NCBI RefSeq assembly: GCF_964340395.1
Contig: NC_135564.1
Coordinates: 4,394,861 to 4,458,860, forward strand
Length of the DNA stretch: 64,000 nucleotides
Direction of reading: 5' to 3'
Source of the DNA: Glandiceps talaboti
Taxonomy: Eukaryota; Hemichordata; Enteropneusta; Spengelidae
In this document: positions 25,275-36,643 of the stretch, piece by piece
Position numbering within the stretch: the stretch's first letter is position 1
Layout of the letters: each line of letters starts with the position of its first letter
Notes under the pieces: model-generated
The model's input: the letters and a program-made list of their open reading frames with translations, nothing else
Told to the model about the DNA's origin: nothing
Database searches by the model: none
Position numbers and translations under genes: made by a program

Positions 25275-25484
25275 CTAACAAACACTGTGGTCTGATTGTG
25301 TGTCATTGTTATCAATTTTTGCTTTATTTACCTCTATTTTCTTTGCATATTTTCGTTTGTTTTCGATTTTCTTGTTTAAGGTGTCAGCTCTTCCTTCCAA
25401 CATCAAAATCGACCGTCTAGATATATTTACATATCTCTTACATAACTCATGAAAATCAGCCGACACATCAAAGTTCATGTACAT
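25275..25484 (-). CDS. possible small coiled-coil ORF or exon
   Basis: A 69-residue minus-strand frame starting MYMNFDVSADFHELCKRYVN. Its central part is Lys/Glu/Ile-rich with heptad character (LNKKIENKRKYAKKIEVNKA) and it ends near SDHSVC. Residue composition is coding-like. A GTAAAT donor after KKIE could make it an exon of a larger gene. No partner exon was found and I do not recognise the family. It lies about 290 bp upstream of the creatinase start in divergent orientation. Confidence 0.3.
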   Translation of the reverse strand: MYMNFDVSADFHELCKRYVNISRRSILMLEGRADTLNKKIENKRKYAKKIEVNKAKIDNNDTQSDHSVC

Positions 25485-25774
25485 GATATTTGCATTTGTA
25501 TTGTAAGGTAAGGAACCACCAACACTGTCTGTAGAAGTTTGTCACCCACTGAGGACAAATTGTCACTACAAACTCAGACCTGTTGGGCTTTGTTGTTTGT
25601 GAAAGCTTCAATTCTAAGCACAATGGCAAGCAAAACTTGTGATGCAACTTTCAGAGTCACTTGCTTCCATTATTTGTACACGTACTAACATATTTTATAT
25701 TCTTTTCCTCTCAACAGCATCGTATTTCTTGAGTCTGAAAACATTCCCAACCAGATACAAGTATATTATTCACC

Positions 25775-28700
25775 ATGTTACGCCATGTTATTTCACTTGC
25801 TGGTCGGTCAAGAACTCGATTGATGCCAATATGGACGAGGTCAGCATCACCAGCTATTCCGGTGCAGTCCATACAGAGATGGCAGCACTCTTTTAATACA
25901 GATATGCCAAGAGTGTTGGAATTGAAAAATGGACCTAAGGTAATTATTTATATAGCCATAGCCCCTCCGCCGTAGTCTGGATGCCAATGTGCATGTCTGG
26001 TCAAAGTCCCTTAATCAGCACAAAAAGTTGTTCATCCAATCAGTGAACGCCAACTCTAGCGACGTAAAGAGTGTATTAGTAGCATCCTGAACAGTACATA
26101 ACTGTCCCAATAAACACTCACTTTATGAGGGAGTGTTATTGGTTAGAATTTTGTGACTGACTAACAAAGACATGATGTTAATGACTGGATGCATTTTAAA
26201 TATTGCATCTGATGCATCTCAGGACTTCTAGAGTAACGACTTTGACTATAATGTGAGTGGAGGTGTAAATGGTAATGCTACTGTAGAGGAACTTGACTAC
26301 TCCGCCCACTTTTGGTGCAGGGTCTATGATTTTACTAGTAGTTAGTCCTGATTGCAGACGGTGTACGCGTTTCGCTCAACAGTGCACGGTAGAGGAGGTC
26401 TCAGCAATACAAGTCGGACCACTCGAATATCAAAGTAAAGTCCAAAAGTGATATAGTAGGCAGTAATCAAGCCCGGTCTGGTGCACTCCAAGGGCAGCAC
26501 GGGGGGCAGCATCGGTATTTCTGTCACCTCTCGACTTTAATTAGACTAAGGGGGCCTTTTGTAATTACAGGGGGATCGGGCCCGGTCTGTTGCGTAAAAC
26601 ATGACCCTCCCCGACTTCACAGGCACTCGAATCAATCTGTATGGTGTTTTAAAAAAATGTATAGTAAATAAGAGCGCTTATTTACTATACATTTAAAAAA
26701 AATCATACAGATTGATTCGAGTACCTGTGCCCGATTCCGTTGCGCTAAAGAGTGCCCCTCCCTCAAGTTCCTTTCTCTAAAACATAACCCTACCCTGGTT
26801 TAATTGTGAGCTAAGGTTAGCATGGAGTGCTACTTACTTCACTGGCTTGTTATGGTTATTTTAGCCTAAGAACAAAGGGAAACAAGTTTTATGATAGTTA
26901 AAAAAATCCTGAAATAAGAAATTGAGCGAAAATAGTGTCACTCTTGGCCCGGCCACAGAGTTACTCATTGATTTACGTATCGATAACGACAGATTCTGGA
27001 CAGTTGTGACGTTACACAAAAGTAACCGTTTAGGATTCATTTTGCATTCTTTGAGCACCTTTACGTGTAGGTTAGCCCTGTTTGATTCTGTATCTGTATC
27101 TGTATCTGTATCTGTATCTGTATCTGTATCTGTATCTGTATCTGTATCTGTAACTGTATCTGTATCTGTATCTGTATCTGTATCTGTATCTGTATCTGTA
27201 TCTGTATCTGTATCTGTATCTGTATCTGCATCGTAGAGCTAAAATATAAATGAATGAATAAAGTACTATGTAAACTCATATATTTAACTATCATTATAGC
27301 TCGTTTTATACATTATTATCCAATAATTAGCAAAACCTACCCCCCCCCCCCCTACCCAAAGAAGGTGGGCTAGGTTGCCCATTAACCAGGTTTCTTTTCT
27401 GGCCTAATATTTAAGCTTAATATCTGTTTCACAGGTACAAGGTACCTTTTCTGAAAAAGAAATGGAACGTCGTATCAATAGTCTCCGTAAATATATGGAA
27501 AACAATGGAATCGAGGCGAGTGTGTTAACTTCCTATCACAACATCAACTATTTCAGCGACTTCCTGTATTGTGCATTTGGTCGTCACTATGGTCTTGTGA
27601 TAACGATGGATAAAAGTATCAGCATTTCGAACAATGTTGATGGTGGCCAACCTTGGCGTCGTACCTTTGGCGACAACATGGCCTACACAGACTGGCACAA
27701 GGATAACTTCTACTTTGCTGTTGGAGAAGTCTTAAAGGACTACAAAGGCAAGATAGGTGTTGAATATGACAACATAGCACTGGAAAATTTTAAGAAACTA
27801 GAGAAGGTGTTACCTGCACGGCCATTAGTTGATGTTGGTGAACCAACGATGCAGATGAGAATGATAAAATCTCAGGAAGAGATCGAGTTGATTAAACAAG
27901 GAGCCCGCATTGGTGATGTGGGCGGATGGGCATGCGTTGAAACTTTAGGTGAAGGAGTCAGCGAGTACGAAGTTTCACTCAAAGGAACCGAGGCTATGGT
28001 ACGAGAAATTGCCAAGACCTATCCACATGCCGAGTTACGAGATAGTATGTATCTAATCTTTTCTTTTGAATTGTCTAGCCAATTTAGCTCTCGTTTATGC
28101 TTGCTTGGGCACAGCTCAATAAATTCAAAGTAGTGTTTTTATGTTTGAAAGTTTATTTGTCTGTAGTATAGTACATGTATTACATATAGCAACAAATCAC
28201 AATCAGTGTATGGCTATTCATGATAATTCATGTCTTGGAAACTCTTTCTTTTGATAGCATGGGTCTGGATCCAATCGGGACTAAACAGCGACGGCGCTCA
28301 CAACCCGCCAACTTCAAGGAGTTTGAACAAGGGTGATATCCTGATTATGAATTGTTTCCCAATGATCGCAGGGTAAGCAATACTTTACTATACATATACA
28401 TGTACTCTCCGCACATAGTCCATAATAAGTCGGTTATTTCCATATGTGACCATTTCGGGGGGGGGGGGGGGGGGGGGGGCAGTGTTTGGTTGTTCGTTGG
28501 TTTGTTGTCGTTTACTCATGTATGTATCTACTCATTTGTCAGTTTATTTTGTGTTTGTTTGTTTGTTTGTTTGTTTACTTGTTTATTTATTTATTTATTT
28601 GTTTGTTTGTTTGTTTACTTGTATGTTTATTTTGTTTTGTTTATACTTGTAAACAGAACTAAATGAGCCTGAGCACCTTGTGGTTGAATCTACACCACAA

Positions 28701-30055
28701 CATAAATTCACATGGTATTTGATAAAAATCATGTAGAATGTAGAGGTTTTAAATTTCTGATTTCACTTTTCAGATACTACATGGCCCTTGAGCGCACCAT
28801 GTTCATAGAGCATGTAACATCTGAGCGACACTTGGAGTTATGGAAAGTGAACTGTGAAGTACATCGCAGGGGTCTGGAACTTGTTCGACCAGGAGCCAGA
28901 TGTGACGAAATAGCTGCAGAACTGAATGACATATATGAGAAATATGGCGTAAAGAAGTTTAGGACCTTTGGCTATGGACATTCATTTGGCACTCTAAGTC
29001 ACTACTATGGACGTGAAGCTGGTATGTACTTTGCCATTTCATAGATGTACTAGTCTTCACTTGCCACTTGTGGTTGGTCAAACAATCCTGAACAACACAA
29101 TAGTAAACTTGGTAGTTCTATATTACACCATTGGTACTTCTATATTACACCATTGGTAGTTCTATATTACACCATTGGCAGTTCTATATTGCACCATTGG
29201 TGATTCTATATTACACCATTGGCAGTTCTATATTGCACCATTGGTAGTTCTATATTGCACCATTGGTAGTTCTATATTACACCATTGGTGTTCTATATTA
29301 CACCATTGGTAGTTCTATATTACAACATTGGCAGTTCTATATTACAACATTGGCAGTTCTATATTACACCATTGGTAGTTCTATATTACACCATCGGTGG
29401 TTCTATATTACACCATTGGTAGTTCTATATTACACCATCAGTGATCCTATATTATACCATTGGTGGTTCTTTATTACACCATTGGTAGTTCTATATTACA
29501 CCATTGGTGGTTCTATATTACACCATCAGTGGTTCTATATTACACCATTCTATATTACACCATCTTATTATTACACCATTGGTAGTTCTATATTACATAA
29601 TTGTTAGTTCTATATTACACCATTACTAGTTCTATATTACACCATTGGTAATTCTCTATAACACTTGGTAGTTCTATATTAAAGATAGTTCTCAGTCCAA
29701 CTGTTGTTGATAGGTATGTTATTATCACTAGGCAACTGCAATAATGTGTCATGGTGTCATGTTAGAAAACAGAAGTATATCATTCATAGTATGAATGTTA
29801 CCCTAATACTTTGTATAAAATCATCATGATTCTTTCAATGTGCTCTTTTCCCAAGGGTTGGAATTGAGGGAAGATGTAGATACTGTATTGAAACCGGGAA
29901 TGGTGGTATCCATGGAACCAATGATAATGATTCCCCAAGGAATGGAAGGAGCTGGAGGATATCGGGAACATGACATCCTTGTTGTCACTGAAGATGGTGC
30001 TGAGAATATCACTAACTTTCCATATGGACCAGAACATAATATTTTGAAAAAATAA
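25775..30055 (+). CDS. creatinase (creatine amidinohydrolase), mitochondrial-type
   Basis: Coding exons are 25775-25939, 27435-28044, 28258-28372, 28774-29021 and 29856-30055. All join in frame at GT..AG borders to give 445 residues. From residue 44 (MPRVLELKNGPK) the protein is colinear with the roughly 403-residue bacterial creatinase (creatine + water to sarcosine + urea; pita-bread fold of peptidase family M24). Residues matching the known active site are present: Arg105 (CAFGR), His273 (SDGAHNP, general acid/base), Glu303 (ALER), His365 (GYGHSFG), Arg376 (YYGREAG) and Glu399 (SMEPM). Residues 1-43 have no bacterial counterpart. They are rich in Arg/Ser with no acidic residue before position 43, like a mitochondrial presequence. 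The start has a CACCATG context. A pyrimidine-rich tract and CAG ending at 25717 suggest a 5'UTR intron upstream. Substrate use is inferred from homology. Confidence 0.93.
26618..26729. repeat. 112-bp palindrome in creatinase intron 1
   Basis: The outer arms are CACAGGCACTCGAATCAATC and the facing GATTGATTCGAGTACCTGTG. The inner arms are 'aaatgtatagtaaataag' and 'cttatttactatacattt', around a central AGCGCT. Only a few mismatches and a one-base length difference in the A/T tracts. Foldback element or cruciform-capable sequence. Confidence 0.85.
27086..27230. repeat. (TGTATC)n hexamer array
   Basis: About 24 copies of TGTATC with one TGTAAC variant, 200 bp upstream of creatinase exon 2. Frames of SVSVSV and IQIQIQ over it are artefacts. 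Confidence 0.95.
28457..28640. repeat. poly-G tract and (GTTT)n in intron 3
   Basis: A run of 23 G (28457-28479) is followed by TTTG/TTTA tetramers (28550-28640). It lies wholly inside creatinase intron 3 (28373-28773). The G run could form a G-quadruplex. Confidence 0.9.
29108..29690. repeat. 22-bp minisatellite in creatinase intron 4
   Basis: About 25 tandem units of roughly 22 bp built on 'agttctatattacaccatt' with variants (gcaccatt, acaacatt, accatcagtg). It makes up most of intron 4 (29022-29855). The 114-codon frame over it is spurious. Confidence 0.92.
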
Positions 30056-30169
30056 AACACTAATGTAAGATTAACAATTACCACGAGCAACTTTATTTGG
30101 ACTTATCAGCATGTTGTTATAAAACTTATATTACGAATTCAGCACTCATTAAACATCAGAAAGCATAAA

Positions 30170-30175
30170 AATAAA
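30170..30175 (+). terminator. candidate polyadenylation signal, creatinase
   Basis: AATAAA 115 bp after the creatinase stop. Another AATAAA overlaps the stop codon itself (30051-30056) and is too close to be the main signal. Confidence 0.45.
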
Positions 30176-30305
30176 ATGTAAAAATAATTTCTAAAACTGA
30201 TCAGGGACTATGTTCGTGATTTCTTGAAATTGTCAATATTAACACATGTACTGATTGTATGATGAATACTGTCCAAACATGTACCTACTTGTCGTAGTCC
30301 GACCT

Positions 30306-30662
30306 TTAAAGTGGCCATATGGATGAAGATTGGGTATTAGCTTGGATTTTTAATTTATAAAACAATTTTATCATGGTGTCCTACTTGAAAAATCAACGTG
30401 AAATAACATATGCCAAGTCCTTGTTTGTAATAATTAATCAATTACAAAAGATTAATAAATGTATGAAATCTTCTGTTATTGTACGTACAATATCAAACTT
30501 GTTAATACATTTTTTAGCTTTTTGCAATGGAACGAGTTACAAACCCAGTCTTTGTATATCTTGTTTGACATTGATTTTTCAAGCAGGACACCATGATAAA
30601 AATTTTTTATAAATTAAAAATCCAAAATAAATACCCAATCTTCATCCATATGGCCACTTTAA
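30306..30662. mobile_element. 357-bp MITE with about 90-bp TIRs
   Basis: The left end 'ttaaagtggccatatggatg' is mirrored by the right end 'catccatatggccactttaa'. The arms continue through 'gaagattgggtatt', 'atttttaatttataaaa', 'catggtgtcc' and 'cttgaaaaatcaa'. The inside is AT-rich and non-coding. A single-end copy is at 3849-3925. It lies in the gap between the convergent creatinase and ATP5F1E genes. Confidence 0.8.
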
Positions 30663-31090
30663 TACCAAGTTTAAAAAAGGTAGTGGATGAATACAGGGAT
30701 GTACAGTCAGATACTACCCATTCTTATGTTTACTCAATGTCAGTTCAGTCAGTCGAACTACACATTAGTAAATTCAGTTTGTTTTAATTTTGTTGGAGCA
30801 AGTTTGTCATTTATTTGGATATTTGAAATGAATTATTAATAACAATTTGCTGTCACTTCCACAGCTTACAGATGGTAAATATTAAATTTTTTTGTAATAC
30901 TACTAATTTGAAATGGTTATGTTATCTACTGCAACTGCTATCTGGAACTTGGAAGTTGGAGTCTGAGTATTTGAGATTTATTAATTTGAATTCTGACTTT
31001 GAAGTTTTAAAGCCCCCTCCCCCTCCCCACAGCCTCACATACTAGATTAGCATGTTTACTTGGCTTGTAACTAGAATCTTATAACACATG

Positions 31091-31264
31091 ATTGACAAAT
31101 CAGCTTTTCACCACCATGGAGTATTCAAATGTATGCAGATGATACACAGATGAAATGTGTGCAGATTAACATGTGCAGTTGAGATGTGTGTTAATCTGCA
31201 TACATTTCATTTGCATATGCATACATTTGAATATTCCATGGTGACAACAAGCTGATTGGGCAAT
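31091..31264. repeat. foldback element, about 170 bp
   Basis: The left arm runs through 'caccatggagtattcaaatg' and the right arm through 'catttgaatattccatggtg'. Outer blocks 'aatcagctt' and 'aagctgatt' also pair, as do inner 'gcagatgatac'-type and 'atctgcata' blocks. Confidence 0.65.
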
Positions 31265-31484
31265 TATTTGTTGAGATTACAATTCCAGTTTAAACAAGCC
31301 CACTGCAAATGCCGTATCAAATCATGGAATTGGTTAGCTATCAACTTTGAAATACACAACAATATACACATCAGACCAGTATAATATTAAAAGTATCGTG
31401 GTCAGAGTATACAAAGAATATGTAGTGATAGTTAGCCTTTCTTTGCCGTTGCATATATCATCCCATCACGATCAGCAAGTTCCG

Positions 31485-31555
31485 GATTGGAGTGAGGTGA
31501 TGACTTTAGTTTCAGATAAAACGTAGCAAAAAAGGCACGAACTGTCGACAGTCTA
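31485..31555. mobile_element. one-ended copy of the 18087 MITE family
   Basis: Right terminus only: 'gagtgaggtgatgacttt', then 'acgtagcaaaaaaggcacga', ending GACAGTCTA at 31555. It matches the right arm of 18087-18357 apart from a few substitutions and a 4-bp deletion. Confidence 0.65.
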
Positions 31556-31925
31556 TGCTGTTTACTGTGTTGTGATATCACTCCGCCTGAAGCTATTCTA
31601 ATGAGACTTCACCGATAACTTCCATATATGGTCATTTTCCAAAATTTCTTATTGCTGTAATGAGCACGAAAGCTCCTACAGCTGAATTTAACTGAATGAC
31701 CGCATCGCATCAGTGGAATTCCACTGATAAATGTGCGCGCAGTGGTTTAAGGGATAAGACAAGACAGGTTTATAGGGCACATTCACATGACACAGATGTT
31801 TATTAAATCATCATAACTCCTTCACTAGAGAAAAGGTATTAAGATTAATATTGATTCACAAGGTGTTTACTCGTCATGGATAAAAACACGGAATCACAAC
31901 ATTTTTCATTATGAATGTTCTTTTT

Positions 31926-31931
31926 TTTAAT
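31926..31931 (-). terminator. candidate polyadenylation signal, ATP5F1E
   Basis: ATTAAA on the minus strand, about 230 bp beyond the proposed exon 3 stop. A canonical AATAAA on the same strand is at 31799-31804. Which one is used cannot be told from sequence. Confidence 0.35.
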
Positions 31932-32157
31932 TATACAATATGCAATGAACAATATTTAGTGTCAATGGAATAACAAATACATTTCATATTTTAACTAAAA
32001 TACAAACACATTCTCCTGGTCTACTAGGTTTGTTTTAAGTCAAACCAGCTAACAAAGGTTGTTTTGTTAAATTTGGAGACATCTTCACTGCAATCATGTC
32101 TTCTACCAGCACCACTCTACCCAAATACATCATGTACACTATTCAACACAAACAAAA

Positions 32158-33925
32158 TCACTGTTTCTCTGAAAGATAAAAACAAAAAAGTATGAGTAGG
32201 GTCATAATGTCAATTATCTAACTATCATTGTCTGTTTCTGTTTCATAATTCATAATGTATTATAAATTAATTTCTTTTTATAAAAATCAAGAATCTTAGA
32301 TATACTCATATCATATACTCATATCATGAATCTCACTGTATGCATGTATCATGGCACGTTTTGATGCACTTAGAAGTCCTAAGGCAAAATAAAAAACTCG
32401 TTTGTTTCCGATAACATGATTTCAGAAAATAGTGTAGATAGGTCAGAATTTCATTTTATTTTACTTTTTTAAGTTACTTTGCCCCCAAGATAAGATACTT
32501 GTCGGTCACAATACTTCTGTGAGAGGTTGATGAGGTGTAAAAGAAGTAAATGAAGATGATTATAACTTAAGTAGATGAACAGGAATAAAATATTTAGGGT
32601 CAGAGGCTTAAACTAGGGTCAGGTTATCGAAAACACTATTTTTTTTTGCCTTACGAAAACAACACATGCATGGCATCCGTCTAGGCTGCTTAAGGTAGGA
32701 GGTGTCAAATTCGAATTACGTCAACGACGCAACTTTTGGCGCAGACTGAAACGCGCGCTCCTGTCAACATTCGAACGCGAAATAAACCCGGAAGTGAAGT
32801 GAAGTGTTAAATGTTTTTCAAGCACTGTACGTACTCTTGGAGATTTAGGGGGTGAACGGAAGGTAATCTCGTATAACTGAGTTTCAGAAGTCCTTGCGAA
32901 GAAAATTAGCTTTACTACCATGCATGACTTAAAGAGGAGCTGTTTTATAAATTTTAGACTTGATGAAATGTATCATCAACCACACTCCCTACGCTATGGC
33001 GAAAAAATTGCAACAAAAACATTATTCAAATGTACGTAAACAATCAACTCTCATGTACCATAGAAGCAAAACATAAAATCATCGGACTACGCAGTTTTTC
33101 AAAAACCTCTCTCGCACACTGAAGATGTTTTGCGAAGCAAATTTGCCATTTTATTAGTTGAAACATCATTTAGCATTTTATATGTTTTCCGTCGCTACTT
33201 TCTTAGTAATCAGTGGTCACGTAGCGTAGCGTCGGTGATCGAGAAACTTCAGTCCCTGAACTCCAGTAAAATTGCAATCATTTACCGGCCTTAAAAACAC
33301 CCTATAACAAATTGATAACAGTACTCTTTTGTAAAAGGCTTCCAAAACTTATTCTGTTGTCGGTATTATGCTCTCCCACGATGGTGTGCACTTGTTTGGT
33401 TTCGCTAGGGGTCTAGTAGTCCTGCTTGCATACGGCAGAGGTCGTCCCTTCCAAGCGTACACCGTCTGCAAGTAGGACTTTTTTTAGCTGTCTATAGCTA
33501 GCTCTCATCCTACAGAAACGATTTTACTTTTAATGGGTCTGTTTGTATCCCTAAACATGCAATTATTTCTTTTAAAAAATTTCCCCAAATTGAGAAATGG
33601 ACACTGTAGAACAGCACTAAAATAAAGTATCAACAAAAGAACTGTTTTTCCTAACTACATAATGGCTTCGTATTCATAGCATTACTACTTATTGATTTGA
33701 TTGGATGGACATTTTCAATTTTGGCCAATTAAGTTGGGGGGGGGGGGGGGGGGTAACTAAAAGTTTTTAGCTGTTTATCCTACATTGAACTATTGACCTA
33801 GCCCCTAATGTGTTGATTTATCATACATAATTATGTACTGACAAACATCCCTTGGTGCCTATGTGTCCCAATATTTTGCATTTTTATGTGAATTTTGTCC
33901 AAAAATGTTGAAATTTGGATCGGCT

Positions 33926-33964
<39 letters not shown>

Positions 33965-36643
33965 GGGGGGGTTATAATTTTGAATGTTATGACCACTTTG
34001 GCTTTTGGGGAAATAAATAAACTCTGCAAATGAATAGTTCAGTTGATTTAGTGTACATATGTACTGATAGATATATCCCTTGGTGCCTGTGTGTTCCAAT
34101 TTTGTACAATTTCATGTGATTTTTAGCCAAAATGTTGAAATTTTGAAGGGGGGGGGGGGTTACAATTGTGAAAATTATGAGCAGTTTGGCGTTTGGAGAA
34201 AGAAATAAACTCCATATATGATTAGTTCAGTTCATTTAGTATACATATGTACTAATAGAAATATCCCTTGGTGCCTGTGAGTTCCAATACTGCACAATTT
34301 CACGTGATTTTTGTTCAAAATGTTGAAATTTTGATGGGGTGGGGGGTCAAATTTGTGAATATTATGAGCACTTTGACATTTGGAGACATAAATAAACTCC
34401 ATATATGAATAGTTCAGTTGATTTCACATACATATGAACTAATAGAAATATCCCTTGGTGCCTGTGAGTTCCAATACTGCACAATTTCACGTGATTTTTG
34501 TTCAAAATGTTGAAATTTTAATGGGGTGGGGGGTCACATTTTTTACTGGCATTTTCAAGTTAGCATACACACAATGATTTTTGTTGTATAATTATGAAGG
34601 GGCATTGGTACATTATACATATGAGCAAAGATAAACAAGCTCATTTTATTTTTTTTCAAAATTCAACAAAATTTCATAAGATATTTCTGTCAAAAATGTC
34701 AAAATTTAGATGGGGTATGGGGTTACAAGTTCAATTTTAGAATTTAAACGGACGTGGTGACCCCCTACTTTTTTGTCATTGATAAATAGCTGGAATAATA
34801 CATTGTACACATACAGCATATAAAAAAAATCTATCACAGACTTTTATCTTTTTTGCAGTTTTCTTGAGTTTTTCTTAAAAAATAATAAAGCAGTTGGGGA
34901 TAAAATAACATAATATTTTATGAAATAATGAAAAGAAATTACAAAAAAATATGTCTAGACATACTATACATTGCACACAAAAAATGTAAGTTCATTAAGT
35001 GCTCCGGGGATAATCTTTAACTATCAAAAATTGTGGTGTAGTTAATAGTTGTAAATCTACTATTTTGACTCAAAAAAAATTGTGTAGATACAAGAAACGG
35101 TAATTATCTTGAAAACAAAGGTGGTGACATAGTATTTTTTTGGCATTTTTTACATATTCAGATATCAATGTTTAAGTATGCAAAGTATAAGAAAAATCTA
35201 TCGACTTTTTTGAATTTGACACCTCCCCCCTTAAAAGATCCTGATCACATATTTTGTAAACCTCTGTTTAGTGACTGAGTAATTAGTGACAGAGATTACT
35301 TACTTGGAGCAGGTTTTCCATCAACCCATTTATTCAATTTACTGAAGGATTCTTCCTTCTTTAAGGCCTGTTCACGAAACTCTGGTTTGAGTGCCCTCCT
35401 CAGAAGCCTTGCACAAATAGCAGAGTACTGGATGTAACTGTTGGATGAAAAATATTTGGATTTCTTAGAATAAAAGCTGACCAAGCAGGGTTTAAATTAA
35501 CTTTTTTCTTTGGTAGTCCTAGTGGGCTATGAAATTCAAAAATTGGTAGCCCAAGGATCGTGACCTGTAGTCCCATATTCCTGAACTGAAAACAGATTTC
35601 CTCTATTGGAAATATGTGTGTTATCAAAATACATCATGACCATAAATCTTCCATCCTCATCACATAATCAATGGTAGCCCGAGTGGGCTACCAGCTGCAA
35701 ATTATGGTAGCCCCCTGACAAGAATTGGTAGTCTGTAGGCATGTGAGATTGTGACTACTGTTAATTTCGAGCCCTGCCGAGTCCTATTATACAGACAAGG
35801 AATGGACAATCATGTGATCAATTGCTGCACTTATGTTAACAAATTACTATCTGATTATACAAGTCATTAACAGTACAGTGGATATTGTGAATCCACATAC
35901 AATACTGGGCAGTACGTAGACCTCCCCTAAAAAAAATCACAGTTTCTGATGGTCCACAATGAACAGGTAAGAATTTCTTAAAAACAAATACACTGGTTGG
36001 AAAGGATTCTTTATCATGCCTTATGTAAGATACTGTACACATCAGACCTGGACACAGAAGTGTCTGAAAAGTAAGATTTTTATATAAGGTTTCAAGTACA
36101 TTTTGCGGTCTCTACATTGAGGGCGCTGATTGCATGATTTGCCAATGATAATACTATTCTCATACAAAGACTTAAAACTGAACGTGGAAAGGATCTAAAT
36201 TACAACAAACCAGGTCACTTTTGACGACGTGACCGTTTCAATAAGTCCCAGTTACTTTTGGTCGTGGAAACCATGGTATTCCATGCATTTTAAATACCAT
36301 TTTCAAGACATAAGCAACATACACGAAGGTGAGTAGTCTAAACAATCTGAACCTATGGATATTCAGGACTCCATCATTTCTAGATACTTATTTTTGTAAA
36401 GAAAAATCAGATAATATATGTGCAACTGTTTTAATCAATGCAATCACTACGCATACCACGTAAAGTCGTCACGTTACACAGCTCAGTGAATTTTACGTTC
36501 TGGAAACAGCTAGCGAGTGAATGTGTTAGTGCTTCCCATCTAGAGATCGATATGTGATATTATATTCTTTTCATTTCGCAATATCAATTTAGATTTGAAC
36601 TTCTCACGTACCTAAGGCCAGCTTGTCTCCATGCTGCAACCAT
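32158..36643 (-). CDS. ATP5F1E: ATP synthase F1 subunit epsilon, mitochondrial
   Basis: This is the small central-stalk subunit of the mitochondrial F1 ATPase. Exon 1 (36643 down to 36612) encodes MVAAWRQAGL plus two bases and ends at a GTACGT donor. Exon 2 (35437 down to 35304) begins after CCAACAG and continues SYIQYSAICARLLRRALKPE. The N-terminal block (WRQAGLSYI.YS.ICA with ALK.EF) is the family signature. Exon 2 carries a perfect GTAAGT donor inside its last codons. Spliced to an acceptor at 32169 (pyrimidine-rich, CAG), it ends GKPAPKKQ with a stop at 32158-32160, giving 58 residues. Read through, it ends GKPAPSK with a stop at 35296, giving 57 residues. Both lengths fit the family (about 50-60). 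Exons 1 and 2 are firm; exon 3 is an inference from the splice sites. Confidence 0.88.
32690..35240. mobile_element. probable 2.5-kb element in ATP5F1E intron 2
   Basis: The left end has 'ttaaggtaggaggtgtcaaa' near 32690-32710. The right end has the facing 'tttgacacctccccccttaa' near 35217-35236. The matching region is about 23 bp with two differences. Between them are a hairpin (about 33413-33480, 'agtcctgcttgcatacggca' facing 'gtctgcaagtaggact') and a long series of diverged repeats (33700-35215). No coding frame of note. The class and exact ends are uncertain; the element fills most of intron 2. Confidence 0.45.
33840..34740. repeat. diverged tandem repeat, about 180-190-bp units
   Basis: Successive units share 'atatcccttggtgcctgtg', 'gttccaat', 'aaaatgttgaaattt', a G-rich run and 'aataaactc'. 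Four units are clear to about 34540, then increasingly diverged units follow to about 34740. A (TG)n run and several poly-G tracts are embedded (33925-33970, 34147-34160). Confidence 0.75.

Noticed and set aside
29263-29607. 114-codon frame rich in YYTIGSSILHH
   Set aside because: It is the 22-bp minisatellite in creatinase intron 4.
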